A DNA stretch of 64,000 nucleotides from an uncultured Hyphomicrobiales bacterium (GTDB lineage: Bacteria > Pseudomonadota > Alphaproteobacteria > Rhizobiales > Ancalomicrobiaceae). The translations under genes and the position numbers were made by a program. Below, piece after piece: positions 16,389 through 25,573 of this stretch; the stretch's first letter is position 1; each line of letters begins with the position of its first letter. The stretch lies in assembly GCA_903930435.1 (NCBI GenBank), contig CAIYYN010000065.1, positions 186,001 through 250,000 of the forward strand, given 5' to 3'. The notes below the pieces were generated by a model. That model did not search any database, was not told the origin of the DNA, and was given only the letters and a program-made list of their open reading frames with translations.

Positions 16389-18461
16389 CTATCGACCGCT
16401 GGAGAATGGCGGCGTCAATCTCGGCCTTTGCCGTTGGGCAACAGGCTGCGGAGGAGATGTGATTGGCGCGGGTGAAAGCGGAGGCGTCAAGGCTGTCGGT
16501 GCCAGATCAAGCGGTTTCATGCCGCTGAACAGGGCGGTTTGCTGATTGGACTGACTTGCCGTGTTGGGGCCACCCGTTGCCAGCGCTTCCGTGGCTGTCA
16601 GAGGCGGTAATCCGGCTGGCCCGGGAACGGGTGGCAGGAGAGGCGTGCCATCGACGCCGACAGCCGCCTGCGGCTGAACGATGGATGGGGGAGTCGCGGC
16701 GGGCGCTACAGGTTGGGGTAGCGGCTGGCTCGCTTGTGTTTGCAACCTGCCAATGGCGGCGTATTGTTGCGTGGCCACTGCAGAGCTTGAAAGATACCGA
16801 CTTGGGCGAATGCCAGCTGAGGAAGCCTCAGAGAGACCAGGCATGTCCGAGGCGGGCGTCGGCTCCGCATAGCCCAGCACACCCGACTGTGGCAAACGTG
16901 GAGGCTGGTAGGCTGCGGGTCCATACCGGCTGGGACGGCTTGGCGGGGCGGGCGCAATCTCGACTGCCGGAGCAATGGGCCCTGGTTCAGTTGCAGCCTG
17001 CGATGTCGCTGGAGCCGCAGGGGGCGGATTTCCGAGTTGGAGCGGCGCGTTGTTCTGCTCGATTGGAAGCAGCGGCAACGCGGACGTCGGCTCTTGCTGA
17101 ATTCCGGCCACCAAGGCCGGGAGTGGCTGAGCAGCGGGTGGCGGAACGGGAGCGGATGCCGATTGCACCGCTTGCGTCTGCTGGGCCGACGGGACCTGGG
17201 TTGGCGAAATCAGGATCGGTGTCGTCGCGACTTGCGGGACCGACTGAGCCAGCGCTGTCTGGACCGCTGCGGGCTGCGTTTGTGCGGGTTGCGTCGATTG
17301 AACCGGTACCGCTGGCGCATATGCGACCGCCGAAATCGGCTGAGTAGAACCGCTCGACCTGACCAGTTGAGGACCCAGCGTTTGGGTCACGGGTGCGACC
17401 GATTGCTCCGGTGCAAATGTGGCATATTGGTCAATGGGCTGTCGCTGGCGCGTGTCTGGGGCAGGAATCGTCACGCGGCTTGGGGCGTGGTTCACAACGG
17501 ATTCCGGATGTTCGATCTGGTTTGTGACTTCGCCGCCGATTTGTGCCCGCCAGCCGGTTACCTTGCCACCCGTCGGCGCAGCCTGTCCCCTCGCCGTTCC
17601 GGGCATCGAGAGATTACCGATGGTCTTGGAGACAAGCGGGAGATCCGGCGGAGGCGCAGCGGCAACCCTCGCCTTTGGAGCGCTGGTCGGCAATGTCGCG
17701 GCTGCACCAAAGCCGATTGGCTTGGCTGCCGGATTGTCCATCGACTGACCGGTCTGCGCCTGCGACATCAGATCGGATGCCGGATGCACGGTTCCGCCAA
17801 GGGCGGTTGAAAGGCCCGTTACGGCAGCCTTTGCTGCCTCAGCTCCGGCGGCGGACTCAGCCGGTTTCATCAACTTCACCAGAACTTCATTGACCGTCTG
17901 CGGAGACCCGTCCGGACGAAAGAACGTGGCTCGATTGGCCAATGCGGCGTCCGGCGCAACGATCGCAGCAGAGGCATAGGGTGTTGACTGCCGTGTTGCG
18001 ATCAATTTTGCAGCCGCCGCCGGTCCAACAACTTCGGCGGCGCGCAGCTCGCCATCGCTCGCCTGCCTGCCGAGTTCTATATTCAAAGCAGCCTTCGAAT
18101 CAGACGCCCGTTTCACCGCCATCACGGAACGAACCAGATTATCGCCGCGATAATTCAAAATCTTGGCGCGCAGTGCAGGGTCTGCGACGGTCAACTGCCC
18201 ATGCGAATCCTTGACAATCTTACCCGCGACAGCTCCGAAGCCAATTTCTGCGCCGTGGGCCTTGAAGATCTGAAGCCAGGATTGCTCACTGAACTGATCT
18301 GCGCTGGCCCCGGATTGGTCGGCGATTGCCTTGCGCCTGTCCGCTTCAGCCTGCGCAGCCGCAATCAGGCGATCGAAACCGGGGCCGCTCGTATGGGAGC
18401 CGGGATCGGTGTTCGTCGGATCAGGCGCGCGATCAGGCAATGACGACAGGCCAATTTGCAT
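16389..18461 (-). CDS. transglycosylase-like protein with long Pro/Ala/Gln-rich tail, catalytic part apparently missing
   Basis: The 690-aa protein has two parts. Residues ~62-198 resemble the C-terminal portion of alphaproteobacterial SLT-type lytic transglycosylases: SWLQIFKAHGAEIGFGAVAG, the variable ELGRQASDGELRAAEVVGPAAAAKLI, and ANRATFFRPDGSPQTVNEVLVK. The segment that normally precedes it, with the catalytic Glu-Ser and the GLFQF-type motif, is not visible; residues 1-60 are instead a short charged helix. Residues ~200-690 are low complexity, rich in Pro, Ala, Gln, Thr and Ser. No signal peptide is clear, so localisation is uncertain. It may be a structural or regulatory relative of cell wall or flagellar hydrolases. 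Confidence 0.6.
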   Translation of the reverse strand: MQIGLSSLPDRAPDPTNTDPGSHTSGPGFDRLIAAAQAEADRRKAIADQSGASADQFSEQSWLQIFKAHGAEIGFGAVAGKIVKDSHGQLTVADPALRAKILNYRGDNLVRSVMAVKRASDSKAALNIELGRQASDGELRAAEVVGPAAAAKLIATRQSTPYASAAIVAPDAALANRATFFRPDGSPQTVNEVLVKLMKPAESAAGAEAAKAAVTGLSTALGGTVHPASDLMSQAQTGQSMDNPAAKPIGFGAAATLPTSAPKARVAAAPPPDLPLVSKTIGNLSMPGTARGQAAPTGGKVTGWRAQIGGEVTNQIEHPESVVNHAPSRVTIPAPDTRQRQPIDQYATFAPEQSVAPVTQTLGPQLVRSSGSTQPISAVAYAPAVPVQSTQPAQTQPAAVQTALAQSVPQVATTPILISPTQVPSAQQTQAVQSASAPVPPPAAQPLPALVAGIQQEPTSALPLLPIEQNNAPLQLGNPPPAAPATSQAATEPGPIAPAVEIAPAPPSRPSRYGPAAYQPPRLPQSGVLGYAEPTPASDMPGLSEASSAGIRPSRYLSSSAVATQQYAAIGRLQTQASQPLPQPVAPAATPPSIVQPQAAVGVDGTPLLPPVPGPAGLPPLTATEALATGGPNTASQSNQQTALFSGMKPLDLAPTALTPPLSPAPITSPPQPVAQRQRPRLTPPFSSGR

Positions 18462-18720
18462 GTGATCCTCAACGCGAATAATGACCGACCAGATCGGCGC
18501 TCTTTAGTGATTGTTAACCTTCATCTCCAAATGGTAAAAATTTCGTTAAAATTCCCTGAATGGTGCGCTTTTCGGGGTTTATCGCGTTGCATGTCAATGC
18601 ACACTTCCACAGCGCCCGGGCATCTGATTTGACGAATAAGACATCCTTCATAGAAACGTCACAGAACACCTGCGATAGTGCGTGATCCGGAAACACCGCC
18701 ACAACCACGAATGCTCGTTC

Positions 18721-19461
18721 ATGCGCTCTTTGTTTTTGATTTCACCAGACAGATTGGCCGGCATAACCACCCTCCCCCAAGAAAACGCGACATGGTCGGC
18801 GGATTGCATCGTTCTTGACATCTCAGAGGCAAGCGTGGATGCGGTTGCAGATCACCTGGGCATTGTCCTCGGGATTTTGCGTCAGTGGCAACCAGCCGCC
18901 AAACGCCCCAAGCTCTATGCCCGGCTTCCCGCAATTGAGGAGCCACGGGCAATCTCTGTACTAGGCTCGGTGATTTCCACTGGCGTAGACGGCGTTGTCT
19001 TGCCTAGAGCGCTTTCCGGACATGATCTGACGCGCCTGGATGCGCGCATATCCGTCGAAGAGGCGGTTCACGGCGTGATGCAAGGCAGCATCAAAATCAT
19101 TGCAGAAGCAGCCGATACGGCCCGTTCCGCCATGGCGCTGTCAAGCTTTCGCGGTGCATCGCATCGTCTGGCCGGTCTAATCTTTTCCGCAGAGCGGCTT
19201 GCAGCGGACATGCAGGGGATTTCGCCCCGGACAACCGATGGCAACCTGCGGGCACCAATCGCCTGGGCGCGCGCACAATTTCTGGTCGCCGCCGCAAGCG
19301 CCGGGGTCGCCGCGCTATTCGATAACCAGACGAAGTCTGAAACCCGGTCGGCGATCGCCATTTATGGCGAGGCCTACGCTGATGGCTTTGACGGTGCTGT
19401 CACAACGGAAGCGGAAGACATTGCGGCCATCAACGCCGCCATGTCTGGTGCTCGCTCCTGA
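18721..19461 (+). CDS. HpcH/HpaI aldolase/citrate lyase (CitE-like) protein, probably degenerate
   Basis: The 246-aa protein follows the CitE-like TIM-barrel pattern: MRSLFLISPDRLAGI at the start corresponds to the RSxLFVPGD segment, ADCIVLDISEASVDAV to the D.viLDLEDaV strand, LYARLPAI to the VRvN strand, and DGVVLPRALSGHDL to the dGvvLPKv strand. The usual acidic residues are changed: LDLED becomes LDISE, and the GteDla metal site appears as FSAERLAAD, with Arg in place of Asp. The enzyme may thus be inactive or work on another substrate. The start MRSLF is chosen because it matches family starts. It converges with the flavin reductase gene. Confidence 0.65.
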   Translation: MRSLFLISPDRLAGITTLPQENATWSADCIVLDISEASVDAVADHLGIVLGILRQWQPAAKRPKLYARLPAIEEPRAISVLGSVISTGVDGVVLPRALSGHDLTRLDARISVEEAVHGVMQGSIKIIAEAADTARSAMALSSFRGASHRLAGLIFSAERLAADMQGISPRTTDGNLRAPIAWARAQFLVAAASAGVAALFDNQTKSETRSAIAIYGEAYADGFDGAVTTEAEDIAAINAAMSGARS

Positions 19462-19462
19462 T

Positions 19463-20095
19463 TCAGGCACTCGCCCCGTCCGTTCCGCCGCCGCCTTCTG
19501 GCCGGATGATCGACAGGGTGCTTTCGGCGCGAACGTAATCAGCATAACCGGCGCGCATCAAGGTTCCGGCGGCGACAAGATCAAACCGGCCATCCTTGAT
19601 GAAGGCCTCGTTGATATGAACGCCGACAACCTCGCCAATCACCATGATCACGCCCGCATCATCAGACGCAAGACTGCGTGGCCGATAGACTTCGACGACC
19701 TTGCATTCAAGCGCCGCAGGACTTTCGAGCACACGTGGAGCCTTCACCAGGTTACTGGGGGCTTCGGTCAGGCCTGCATGCTCGAATTCACTGACACCTC
19801 GCGCCAGCGGCGCCGAAGTAGCGTTCATGTGATGGCGCAAGTCGAAGGTCACGAGATTGAAGACGAATTCGCCGGAGGCCTCGGCAGCCGTAGCTGTATC
19901 CTTGGGTCCCTCAGATGAGAACATGACAAGTGATGGACGGGTGGAAATCGCATTGAAAAAGCTGTAGGGGGCGAGATTGATCAGGCCTTCCGGCGAGCGT
20001 GTGGAAATCCAGCCAATCGGGCGTGGTGCGACGATGGCCTTGAACGGATCGTGCGGCAGCAGTGACTTGTCGCGTTTATGCGGCTCGTAAAACAT
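19463..20095 (-). CDS. flavin reductase family protein
   Basis: The 210-aa protein belongs to the DIM6/NTAB flavin reductase-like FMN-binding split-barrel family. Seen: FKAIVAPRPIGWISTRSPEG, INLAPYSFFNAISTRPSLVMF and the SPAALECKVVEVYR block. Such proteins reduce FMN or act as two-component oxygenase partners; a substrate cannot be named. The start lies 3 bases after the stop of a nitroreductase gene, so both form an operon and share FMN chemistry. Confidence 0.88.
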   Translation of the reverse strand: MFYEPHKRDKSLLPHDPFKAIVAPRPIGWISTRSPEGLINLAPYSFFNAISTRPSLVMFSSEGPKDTATAAEASGEFVFNLVTFDLRHHMNATSAPLARGVSEFEHAGLTEAPSNLVKAPRVLESPAALECKVVEVYRPRSLASDDAGVIMVIGEVVGVHINEAFIKDGRFDLVAAGTLMRAGYADYVRAESTLSIIRPEGGGGTDGASA

Positions 20096-20098
20096 CGC

Positions 20099-20674
20099 TT
20101 AGCCCTCCCAGTCGGTCGCAATATCGGAAAAGGCCGGGCGTGGCCGGTCAACAGGCGGAACGGTCGGCGTGCCAATTGCGACAAGTCCCGCGAACCGTTC
20201 GCCGTCCCTGGCACCCAAAACCTTTGCCGCATCCGGGTCATAACTACACCAGTCGGTCAGCCATTGCGCGGCAAACCCCATCGCATGTGCAGCCAACACC
20301 AGGTTCATGGCCGCTGCTCCGGCAGAAAGTACCTGTTCCCATTCCGGGATCTTCGCGTGCGGCGCAGCGCGCGAAATGATCCCGACCGTCAGCGGGACAC
20401 GGGAGAACCGGTTTCGTTCCAGATCCAGCCGGACAATCGGCGCATCAGGATTGGAACGCGCGAAAATCTGCGCCAATGTTTCGCCCAGTCGGGCGCGTCC
20501 GTCGCCCCGGTACAGAATGAAGCGCCAGGGTGTCAGCTTGCCGTGATCAGGAACACGGGAGGCAATGCGGATCAGTGTTTCGATCTGGGTCTGGTCGGGT
20601 CCTGGCTCGGCCAGTGCGACCGAGGAAATGGTGCGTCGGGTTTCAAGAAGTGTCAGAGCATCAATCATCAGCAT
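20099..20674 (-). CDS. nitroreductase family protein
   Basis: The 191-aa protein is a compact FMN-dependent nitroreductase of the YdjA type. Key parts are LLETRRTISSVALAEPGPD (FMN phosphate-binding Arg pair), RIASRVPDHGKLTPWRFI, AGAAAMNLVLAAHAMGFAAQ and the end segment VAIGTPTVPPVDRPRP. It probably uses NAD(P)H to reduce nitro or quinone compounds. It is directly upstream of, and nearly coupled to, the flavin reductase gene. The start can be the ATG at 20674 or the one two codons later. Confidence 0.9.
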   Translation of the reverse strand: MLMIDALTLLETRRTISSVALAEPGPDQTQIETLIRIASRVPDHGKLTPWRFILYRGDGRARLGETLAQIFARSNPDAPIVRLDLERNRFSRVPLTVGIISRAAPHAKIPEWEQVLSAGAAAMNLVLAAHAMGFAAQWLTDWCSYDPDAAKVLGARDGERFAGLVAIGTPTVPPVDRPRPAFSDIATDWEG

Positions 20675-20890
20675 GTTGTCTCGGAGTTGACAGAGCGCGC
20701 GAAATCAGGCGCCCGACCTTCAATCCCCCAAACGGCCACAGAAAGCAATCGCGGGAGAAAGCGACCGCCCCGGAAATTTGCCGCGACCTTCCGCCAAATT
20801 GCCTTGAACTTTTGGTCCTATAGTCAGAGATAAGCCAACGAATCAGCTAAGCTGGGCCTTAGAATTTGCGCGACTGCGATGGGATTTAGA

Positions 20891-21916
20891 ATGAAAATTG
20901 ATCGCTCGGCAGTATGCCTTTTCTTCATCACGCTGCTGGCAATCGCCCCGGCTATCGGCCTATTGAACTCTGCTTATGCTCAGTCCAAATCGCCAACACC
21001 AGGCTCGGCGGGCGAACCACCCGCAGCCATGAAACCGGCTCCACCAACGCAAGCGCCAACGCCACCAGCAGCCACGACTCCGACAACCGCTACGCAAGCC
21101 TCGCCCGAAGTCGTGCTCCCGAACCTGACGCTCAGCCTCAGTGCGATTATCACCGACGATGGCCCGCCAATCACATCCGGGCTCGTCTGGCGGATTTTCC
21201 GCGATGCGACCGAGGGCGATGTCGACACAAAAATGAAGCTCGTCGCGACATCTGCCGGAGGCGACGCCGAATTCCGCCTTGCGCCGGGAACGTATATTGT
21301 TCACGCGGCCTATGGACGAGCGGGCGCAACGACAAAGATCCAATTGAACCAGCCCTTGCGCAAGGAAACGCTGATCCTCAATGCCGGAGGCGTCAAGCTG
21401 AATGCGCTCCTGACGGGCGACATCGCCATCCCCGAAGATAAGCTGACGTTTGACGTCTTCGCCAAAGATGCAGATTCGGGCGGTGACAAGCAGGCGCTCG
21501 TCATCGGAGCGGCTGCAAACAAGGTGATCCGTCTCAACGCCGATACCTACCAGATTGTCAGCCATTACGGGACAGCCAATGCAATTGTCCGCGCCGAAGT
21601 GCATGTCGTGCCGGGCAAACTGACCGAAGCCACCCTCTATCAGAAGGCGGCGGAAATCACGCTGAAACTGGTAACGGACATTGGCGGCGAAGCCTTGACA
21701 AACGTGGACTGGATCATCCTGACCCCTGCCGGTGATCAGGTTGCCGAAAGCGAAGGGACCTTTGCCCAGTTGGTGCTCGCCGAAGGCGACTACTCCGTCG
21801 TCGCTCGGCACAAGGACCAGGTTTACACACGCAATTTCTCAGTCGAGTCCGGGTATAACCGCGAAATCGAGGTGCAGGCGACCAAGCCTGCAAGCCCGGT
21901 CAGCCCAAGCAAGTGA
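20891..21916 (+). CDS. exported protein of unknown function with three beta-sandwich-like repeats
   Basis: The 341-aa protein starts with a signal peptide (residues 1-30, cleavage after AYA), then a Pro/Thr/Ala-rich spacer (~31-72). The rest looks like about three beta-rich units of ~80-90 residues with recurring patterns: FRLAPGTYIVHAAYGRA, IRLNADTYQIVSHYGTA and LVLAEGDYSVVARHKDQ, each an x-L-x-x-G/D-x-Y-x-V-x-x-x-Y/H motif as in carboxypeptidase-regulatory-like folds. It probably works in the periplasm or at the outer membrane. I do not recognise a named family. The ATG at 20891 is chosen because it opens the signal peptide. Confidence 0.75.
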   Translation: MKIDRSAVCLFFITLLAIAPAIGLLNSAYAQSKSPTPGSAGEPPAAMKPAPPTQAPTPPAATTPTTATQASPEVVLPNLTLSLSAIITDDGPPITSGLVWRIFRDATEGDVDTKMKLVATSAGGDAEFRLAPGTYIVHAAYGRAGATTKIQLNQPLRKETLILNAGGVKLNALLTGDIAIPEDKLTFDVFAKDADSGGDKQALVIGAAANKVIRLNADTYQIVSHYGTANAIVRAEVHVVPGKLTEATLYQKAAEITLKLVTDIGGEALTNVDWIILTPAGDQVAESEGTFAQLVLAEGDYSVVARHKDQVYTRNFSVESGYNREIEVQATKPASPVSPSK

Positions 21917-21954
21917 CGTGTGACGGCGGTCGCCGCCGATCGGTCATCGCCCCG

Positions 21955-22218
21955 TTATTGCTGTTGCTCGGTGTATTTCTGGACGACCTTGCCCGTCATC
22001 AGAATACCGAGAACAGTCACGACCTCAGTGGGAATTGGCGGCAAAGCGAGTGACTTGACAACGACGTACGCCCAGCAGGCCAATACACCGATGGCCCATA
22101 CCAGAAACGCAAGCCGCGTCGATGAAAAGTTGCCAGTGGAGTCCTGAAGGAACCCGAGGGGCTTTGACGGTGGCGGTGGCGTGGTTGAAGGCTGGTTTGC
22201 GACGTTGACATCGGACAT
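21955..22218 (-). CDS. small holin-like membrane protein
   Basis: The 87-aa protein has a short hydrophilic, Pro-rich N-terminus (SDVNVANQPSTTPPPPSKP), then FLQDSTGNFSSTRLAFLVWA leading into a first membrane helix (~34-52) and a second hydrophobic stretch IPTEVVTVLGILMTGKVVQK (~60-80). The layout DxxGNxSSTRLxFLxW... then PxxVVxxLGxLxxGKVVQ is like small phage-type holins and their bacterial relatives. A strong GGGAGGAGAG lies before ATG 22218. No lysin or prophage gene is nearby, so it is an orphan; function unproven. Confidence 0.6.
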   Translation of the reverse strand: MSDVNVANQPSTTPPPPSKPLGFLQDSTGNFSSTRLAFLVWAIGVLACWAYVVVKSLALPPIPTEVVTVLGILMTGKVVQKYTEQQQ

Positions 22219-22409
22219 GCGACTCTCCTCCCAAACGACAAAACCAGAGATCACAATAATGCGTCCCAGTATCCCTGATTTTAATAAATCCTTAAAACAC
22301 ACAACTAACCAATTTACAACCAAATTGACAAACTAGCGGCTACCGTCCATCAATGGCAGCAAATGAAACCGATTTAGTGGCGCAGACGCAACATACGACC
22401 AGAAGCAGA

Positions 22410-23159
22410 TCACGCTGACGCATTCGATTTGACAGCCTTCACCGCGAGATCGAGCCAATGGCTTGCTTCTCGGCGGTGCGCTCGCGGCAACCGGTTGTAT
22501 CGCTTTTCAAGAACCGCGAGTTGGTCCTGGGCTTCGGGTAGTCGCCCGCAACGGACCAGAAAATCGACGTAACGCGCCAGACCTTCGATCCCTGTCAGGC
22601 GCTCGGCGGCCCATGAATAGGCGGTGTCGGCGTCATCAAGCGCACCGAGCCCGTCATGCGCGCGGGCCATGAGCAATGCCGCAGTTGATGTGCGGCCCGC
22701 GTCTCCCAAATCCCCAAGCTGCCGCAGGATCACCAGCGCCTCGCGGAACCGGCCAAGTTCGACGAGGCAGATCGCATAGCGTTGCAAGAGGGCAGGATCA
22801 TCTGCATGAATTCCATCGAGGCAGAGAGCGTAGACATGCGCCGCCTCATCGTAATGGCCGAGATCCGCTGCCGCCGAGGCCATTGCCATGCGGTTATAGA
22901 CGGTCGGAGACTCATCAGCGAGCGCCTTGGCTTCCCTGTAGGCCCGTGCCGGATCAACGACCTTGAGCGCCGCCCGTCCCAGGCTGCGACCGCGCCCGGA
23001 CACAAATTCCGGCAAAATGATCGCAACCAGATAGATGATCGCGCCGAGAGGCTGGAAGATAATGATCAGATACATCCAGTACAGTTCACGGCCCGACCGG
23101 ACGACGTGGTAACAGCAGACCACATCAAGACACAGCAGCAAAAGACCAGCAGGCAGCAT
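22410..23159 (-). CDS. membrane-anchored tetratricopeptide repeat protein
   Basis: The 249-aa protein has two N-terminal membrane helices, LPAGLLLLCLDVVCCYHVV and MYLIIIFQPLGAIIYLVAII, with a short charged loop between, similar to the cardiolipin-synthase N-terminal (PLD nuclease N) fold. From residue ~75 it contains TPR-like helices: GHYDEAAHVYALCLDG, GRFREALVILRQLGDL and CGRLPEAQDQLAVLEKRY. It probably serves as a membrane-bound assembly factor. The ATG at 23159 is chosen because it opens the first helix; an ATG at 23201 adds 14 residues. Gene function is unknown. Confidence 0.7.
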   Translation of the reverse strand: MLPAGLLLLCLDVVCCYHVVRSGRELYWMYLIIIFQPLGAIIYLVAIILPEFVSGRGRSLGRAALKVVDPARAYREAKALADESPTVYNRMAMASAAADLGHYDEAAHVYALCLDGIHADDPALLQRYAICLVELGRFREALVILRQLGDLGDAGRTSTAALLMARAHDGLGALDDADTAYSWAAERLTGIEGLARYVDFLVRCGRLPEAQDQLAVLEKRYNRLPRAHRREASHWLDLAVKAVKSNASA

Positions 23160-23312
23160 AAGACCTCGATTTCGATAATCGATAGAAGTGGATTGACCCA
23201 AAGCAGCCTGACAACGCGCGCGTCAGACAGTGCTGCATTACCCGTTCATGACAACCGAATGCTACCTGAAGGTGTACCAAAAAACAAGAACAAAATACAA
23301 ACAAAATGAAAA

Positions 23313-23343
23313 TGCCAGACGGTGGATGACCCACCATCTGGCA
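23313..23343 (-). terminator. intrinsic terminator of thrS
   Basis: A long stem (TGCCAGA with TCTGGCA, continued by GGTGG/CCACC) lies 31 bp after the thrS stop. On the minus strand it is followed by a T-rich tract (23280-23312). It probably ends the thrS transcript. Confidence 0.8.
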
Positions 23344-23373
23344 CCGCCAGAGTCGATCAGACGTGCGTTTCGA

Positions 23374-25344
23374 TCAGTCCTCTGCCATCTGACGCCGGAC
23401 GTCCGGCGGAATAGCTTCGTCTTTCAGGATTGCCAGCGCCTCGGTGAAATCCATCACCACATTGTTCTGGCTGCCTAATCGGCGCATCGCGACCTTGCCC
23501 TCTTCGGCCTCGCGCTTGCCGACAACCAGGATCACGGGGATCTTGGCAAGCGAGAGTTCACGAACCTTGAGGTTGATCTTCTCGTTGCGCAGGTCCTTGG
23601 TCACCCGCAACCCGGCGCGGGACAGTTTGGCAACGATCGTATTGGCGTAATCGTCAGCGTCAGAGACAATGGTTGCAACGGCTACCTGTTCAGGGGCCAG
23701 CCAGAACGGGAAATGTCCGGCAAAGTTCTCGATCAGAATGCCAAGGAACCGCTCCATCGAGCCGCAGATCGCACGATGGATCATCACCGGTTCCTGACGC
23801 GAGCCATCGGCAGCGATGTAGAAGGCCCCGAAGCGTTCCGGCAGGTTGAAATCGACCTGAGTCGTGCCGCATTGCCACTCACGACCGATGGCATCCTTCA
23901 GCGTGTACTCGAACTTTGGCCCGTAGAATGCGCCTTCACCGGGATTGATGCCGGTCTTGATCCGGCCACCGGATTGGGCGGCGATGGTTTCGAGCACTTC
24001 GGTCATCACGCTTTCGGCTCGATCCCAGAGAGCATCTGACCCAACCCGCTTTTCAGGACGGGTCGACAGCTTGACCATGATTTCCTGGAAGCCGAAGTCT
24101 TCATAGACCGAGAGGATCAGGTCGTTGATCTTCATGCATTCGGCGGCCATGTCGGCGTCGGTGCAGAAGACGTGCGCGTCATCCTGCGTGAAACCGCGCA
24201 CGCGCATCAGGCCGTGCATCGCGCCAGAGGCTTCATAACGGTGCACGATACCAAATTCCGCGAGTCGCATCGGCAGATCACGATAGGATTTCAGCCCGTG
24301 CTTGAAAATCTGGACGTGGCCCGGGCAGTTCATCGGCTTCAGGGCGAAGACACGCTTGTCCTCCGCCTCTTCACCTGCCGACTGCACAGCAAACATGTTT
24401 TCCTTGTACCAGCCCCAGTGGCCCGAGGTTTCCCAGAGGGACTTGTCGAGCACTTGCGGCGCGTTGACTTCCATATAATCGCCGGCAAGGCGACGGCGCA
24501 TATAGGCGACCAATGACTGAAAAATCGACCAGCCCTTGGCGTGCCAGAAGACGACGCCGGGGCCTTCTTCCTGAAAATGGAACAGATCCATCTCGCGACC
24601 GAGCTTGCGATGATCGCGCTTTTCGGCCTCTTCGAGCATGGTGAGATAGGCCGCCAGATCCTTGTCAGAGGCCCACGCCGTGCCGTAGATGCGGCTCAGC
24701 ATCGGATTGTTGCTGTCACCGCGCCAATAGGCACCGGCGACCTTGGTCAATTTGAACGCCGTCCCGATCTGGCCGGTTGAGACCATATGCGGCCCACGGC
24801 ACAGGTCAAACCATTGACCCTGCTTGTAGATCTTGATTGTCTGATCGGCGGAGATGCTGTCGATCAGTTCAACCTTGAATTTTTCGCCCTTGGCCGCAAA
24901 GACGCGGGATGCTTCGTCGCGAGTCCAGACTTCCTTGGTGAAAGGCGCATTGCGCGCGATGATTTCGCGCATCTTGGCCTCGATCACCGGAAGATCATCG
25001 ACGGTGAACGGCTGGCCTTCGCGATAAAAATCGTAATAAAAACCATTTTCGATGGCCGGTCCGATGGTCACCTGCGTGCCGGGAAACAGTTCCTGGACGG
25101 CTTCGGCCATGACGTGCGCGCAATCGTGCCGGATCATTTCCAGCGCCTCGGCGCTTTCGCGTGTCACGAACTCGATTTTGGCAGGGGCATCAATGGGATC
25201 GCTCAGATCGCTGAGGATGCCATCGAGCTTGACGGCGATTGCCTTCTTGGCGAGCGACTTTGCGATGGACTCGGCCACCTGTAGGCCGGTCGTGCCAGCT
25301 GAAAATTCGCGGACGGCACCATCGGGAAAAGTTAGTGAAATCAT
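23374..25344 (-). CDS. thrS: threonyl-tRNA synthetase
   Basis: The 656-aa class II aminoacyl-tRNA synthetase charges tRNA-Thr. The N-terminal TGS domain starts [20 protein letters not shown], and the editing domain has [17 protein letters not shown] and its zinc-like residues. The catalytic core includes [19 protein letters not shown] with the zinc-ligand cysteine, and motif 2 region [19 protein letters not shown]. The C-terminal anticodon-binding domain (~555-656) has [21 protein letters not shown]. The start has GGAG upstream; the frame is open further upstream, but that stretch is the antisense of the next gene. It is an essential housekeeping gene, with its own terminator. Confidence 0.97.
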   Translation of the reverse strand: MISLTFPDGAVREFSAGTTGLQVAESIAKSLAKKAIAVKLDGILSDLSDPIDAPAKIEFVTRESAEALEMIRHDCAHVMAEAVQELFPGTQVTIGPAIENGFYYDFYREGQPFTVDDLPVIEAKMREIIARNAPFTKEVWTRDEASRVFAAKGEKFKVELIDSISADQTIKIYKQGQWFDLCRGPHMVSTGQIGTAFKLTKVAGAYWRGDSNNPMLSRIYGTAWASDKDLAAYLTMLEEAEKRDHRKLGREMDLFHFQEEGPGVVFWHAKGWSIFQSLVAYMRRRLAGDYMEVNAPQVLDKSLWETSGHWGWYKENMFAVQSAGEEAEDKRVFALKPMNCPGHVQIFKHGLKSYRDLPMRLAEFGIVHRYEASGAMHGLMRVRGFTQDDAHVFCTDADMAAECMKINDLILSVYEDFGFQEIMVKLSTRPEKRVGSDALWDRAESVMTEVLETIAAQSGGRIKTGINPGEGAFYGPKFEYTLKDAIGREWQCGTTQVDFNLPERFGAFYIAADGSRQEPVMIHRAICGSMERFLGILIENFAGHFPFWLAPEQVAVATIVSDADDYANTIVAKLSRAGLRVTKDLRNEKINLKVRELSLAKIPVILVVGKREAEEGKVAMRRLGSQNNVVMDFTEALAILKDEAIPPDVRRQMAED

Positions 25345-25573
25345 GATATAAGGCTCCGGTTTGCTCACTCCCGGCAACTCTCCGGGTAAGCCGTGTCGAT
25401 GGACGCCTTCCCTATAGTCGGGAGAAGAGGTGCTGTCCACCGGACGCAGGCAAGCCCGATAAAGCCCTGCAATCAGTCGCACTTGCACGTGAGCACGGCT
25501 TGCCGAACATCCGCGCGCCCGTGCACACTCGCTGGTGTGATTCGAACCGAGTTCAGCCTCCTGCCGGGTGCCC

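Noticed and set aside
18514..18708. 64-codon minus-strand open frame between the transglycosylase-like and CitE-like genes
   Set aside because: No ribosome binding site, no family-like motif, and it overlaps the expected promoter region.
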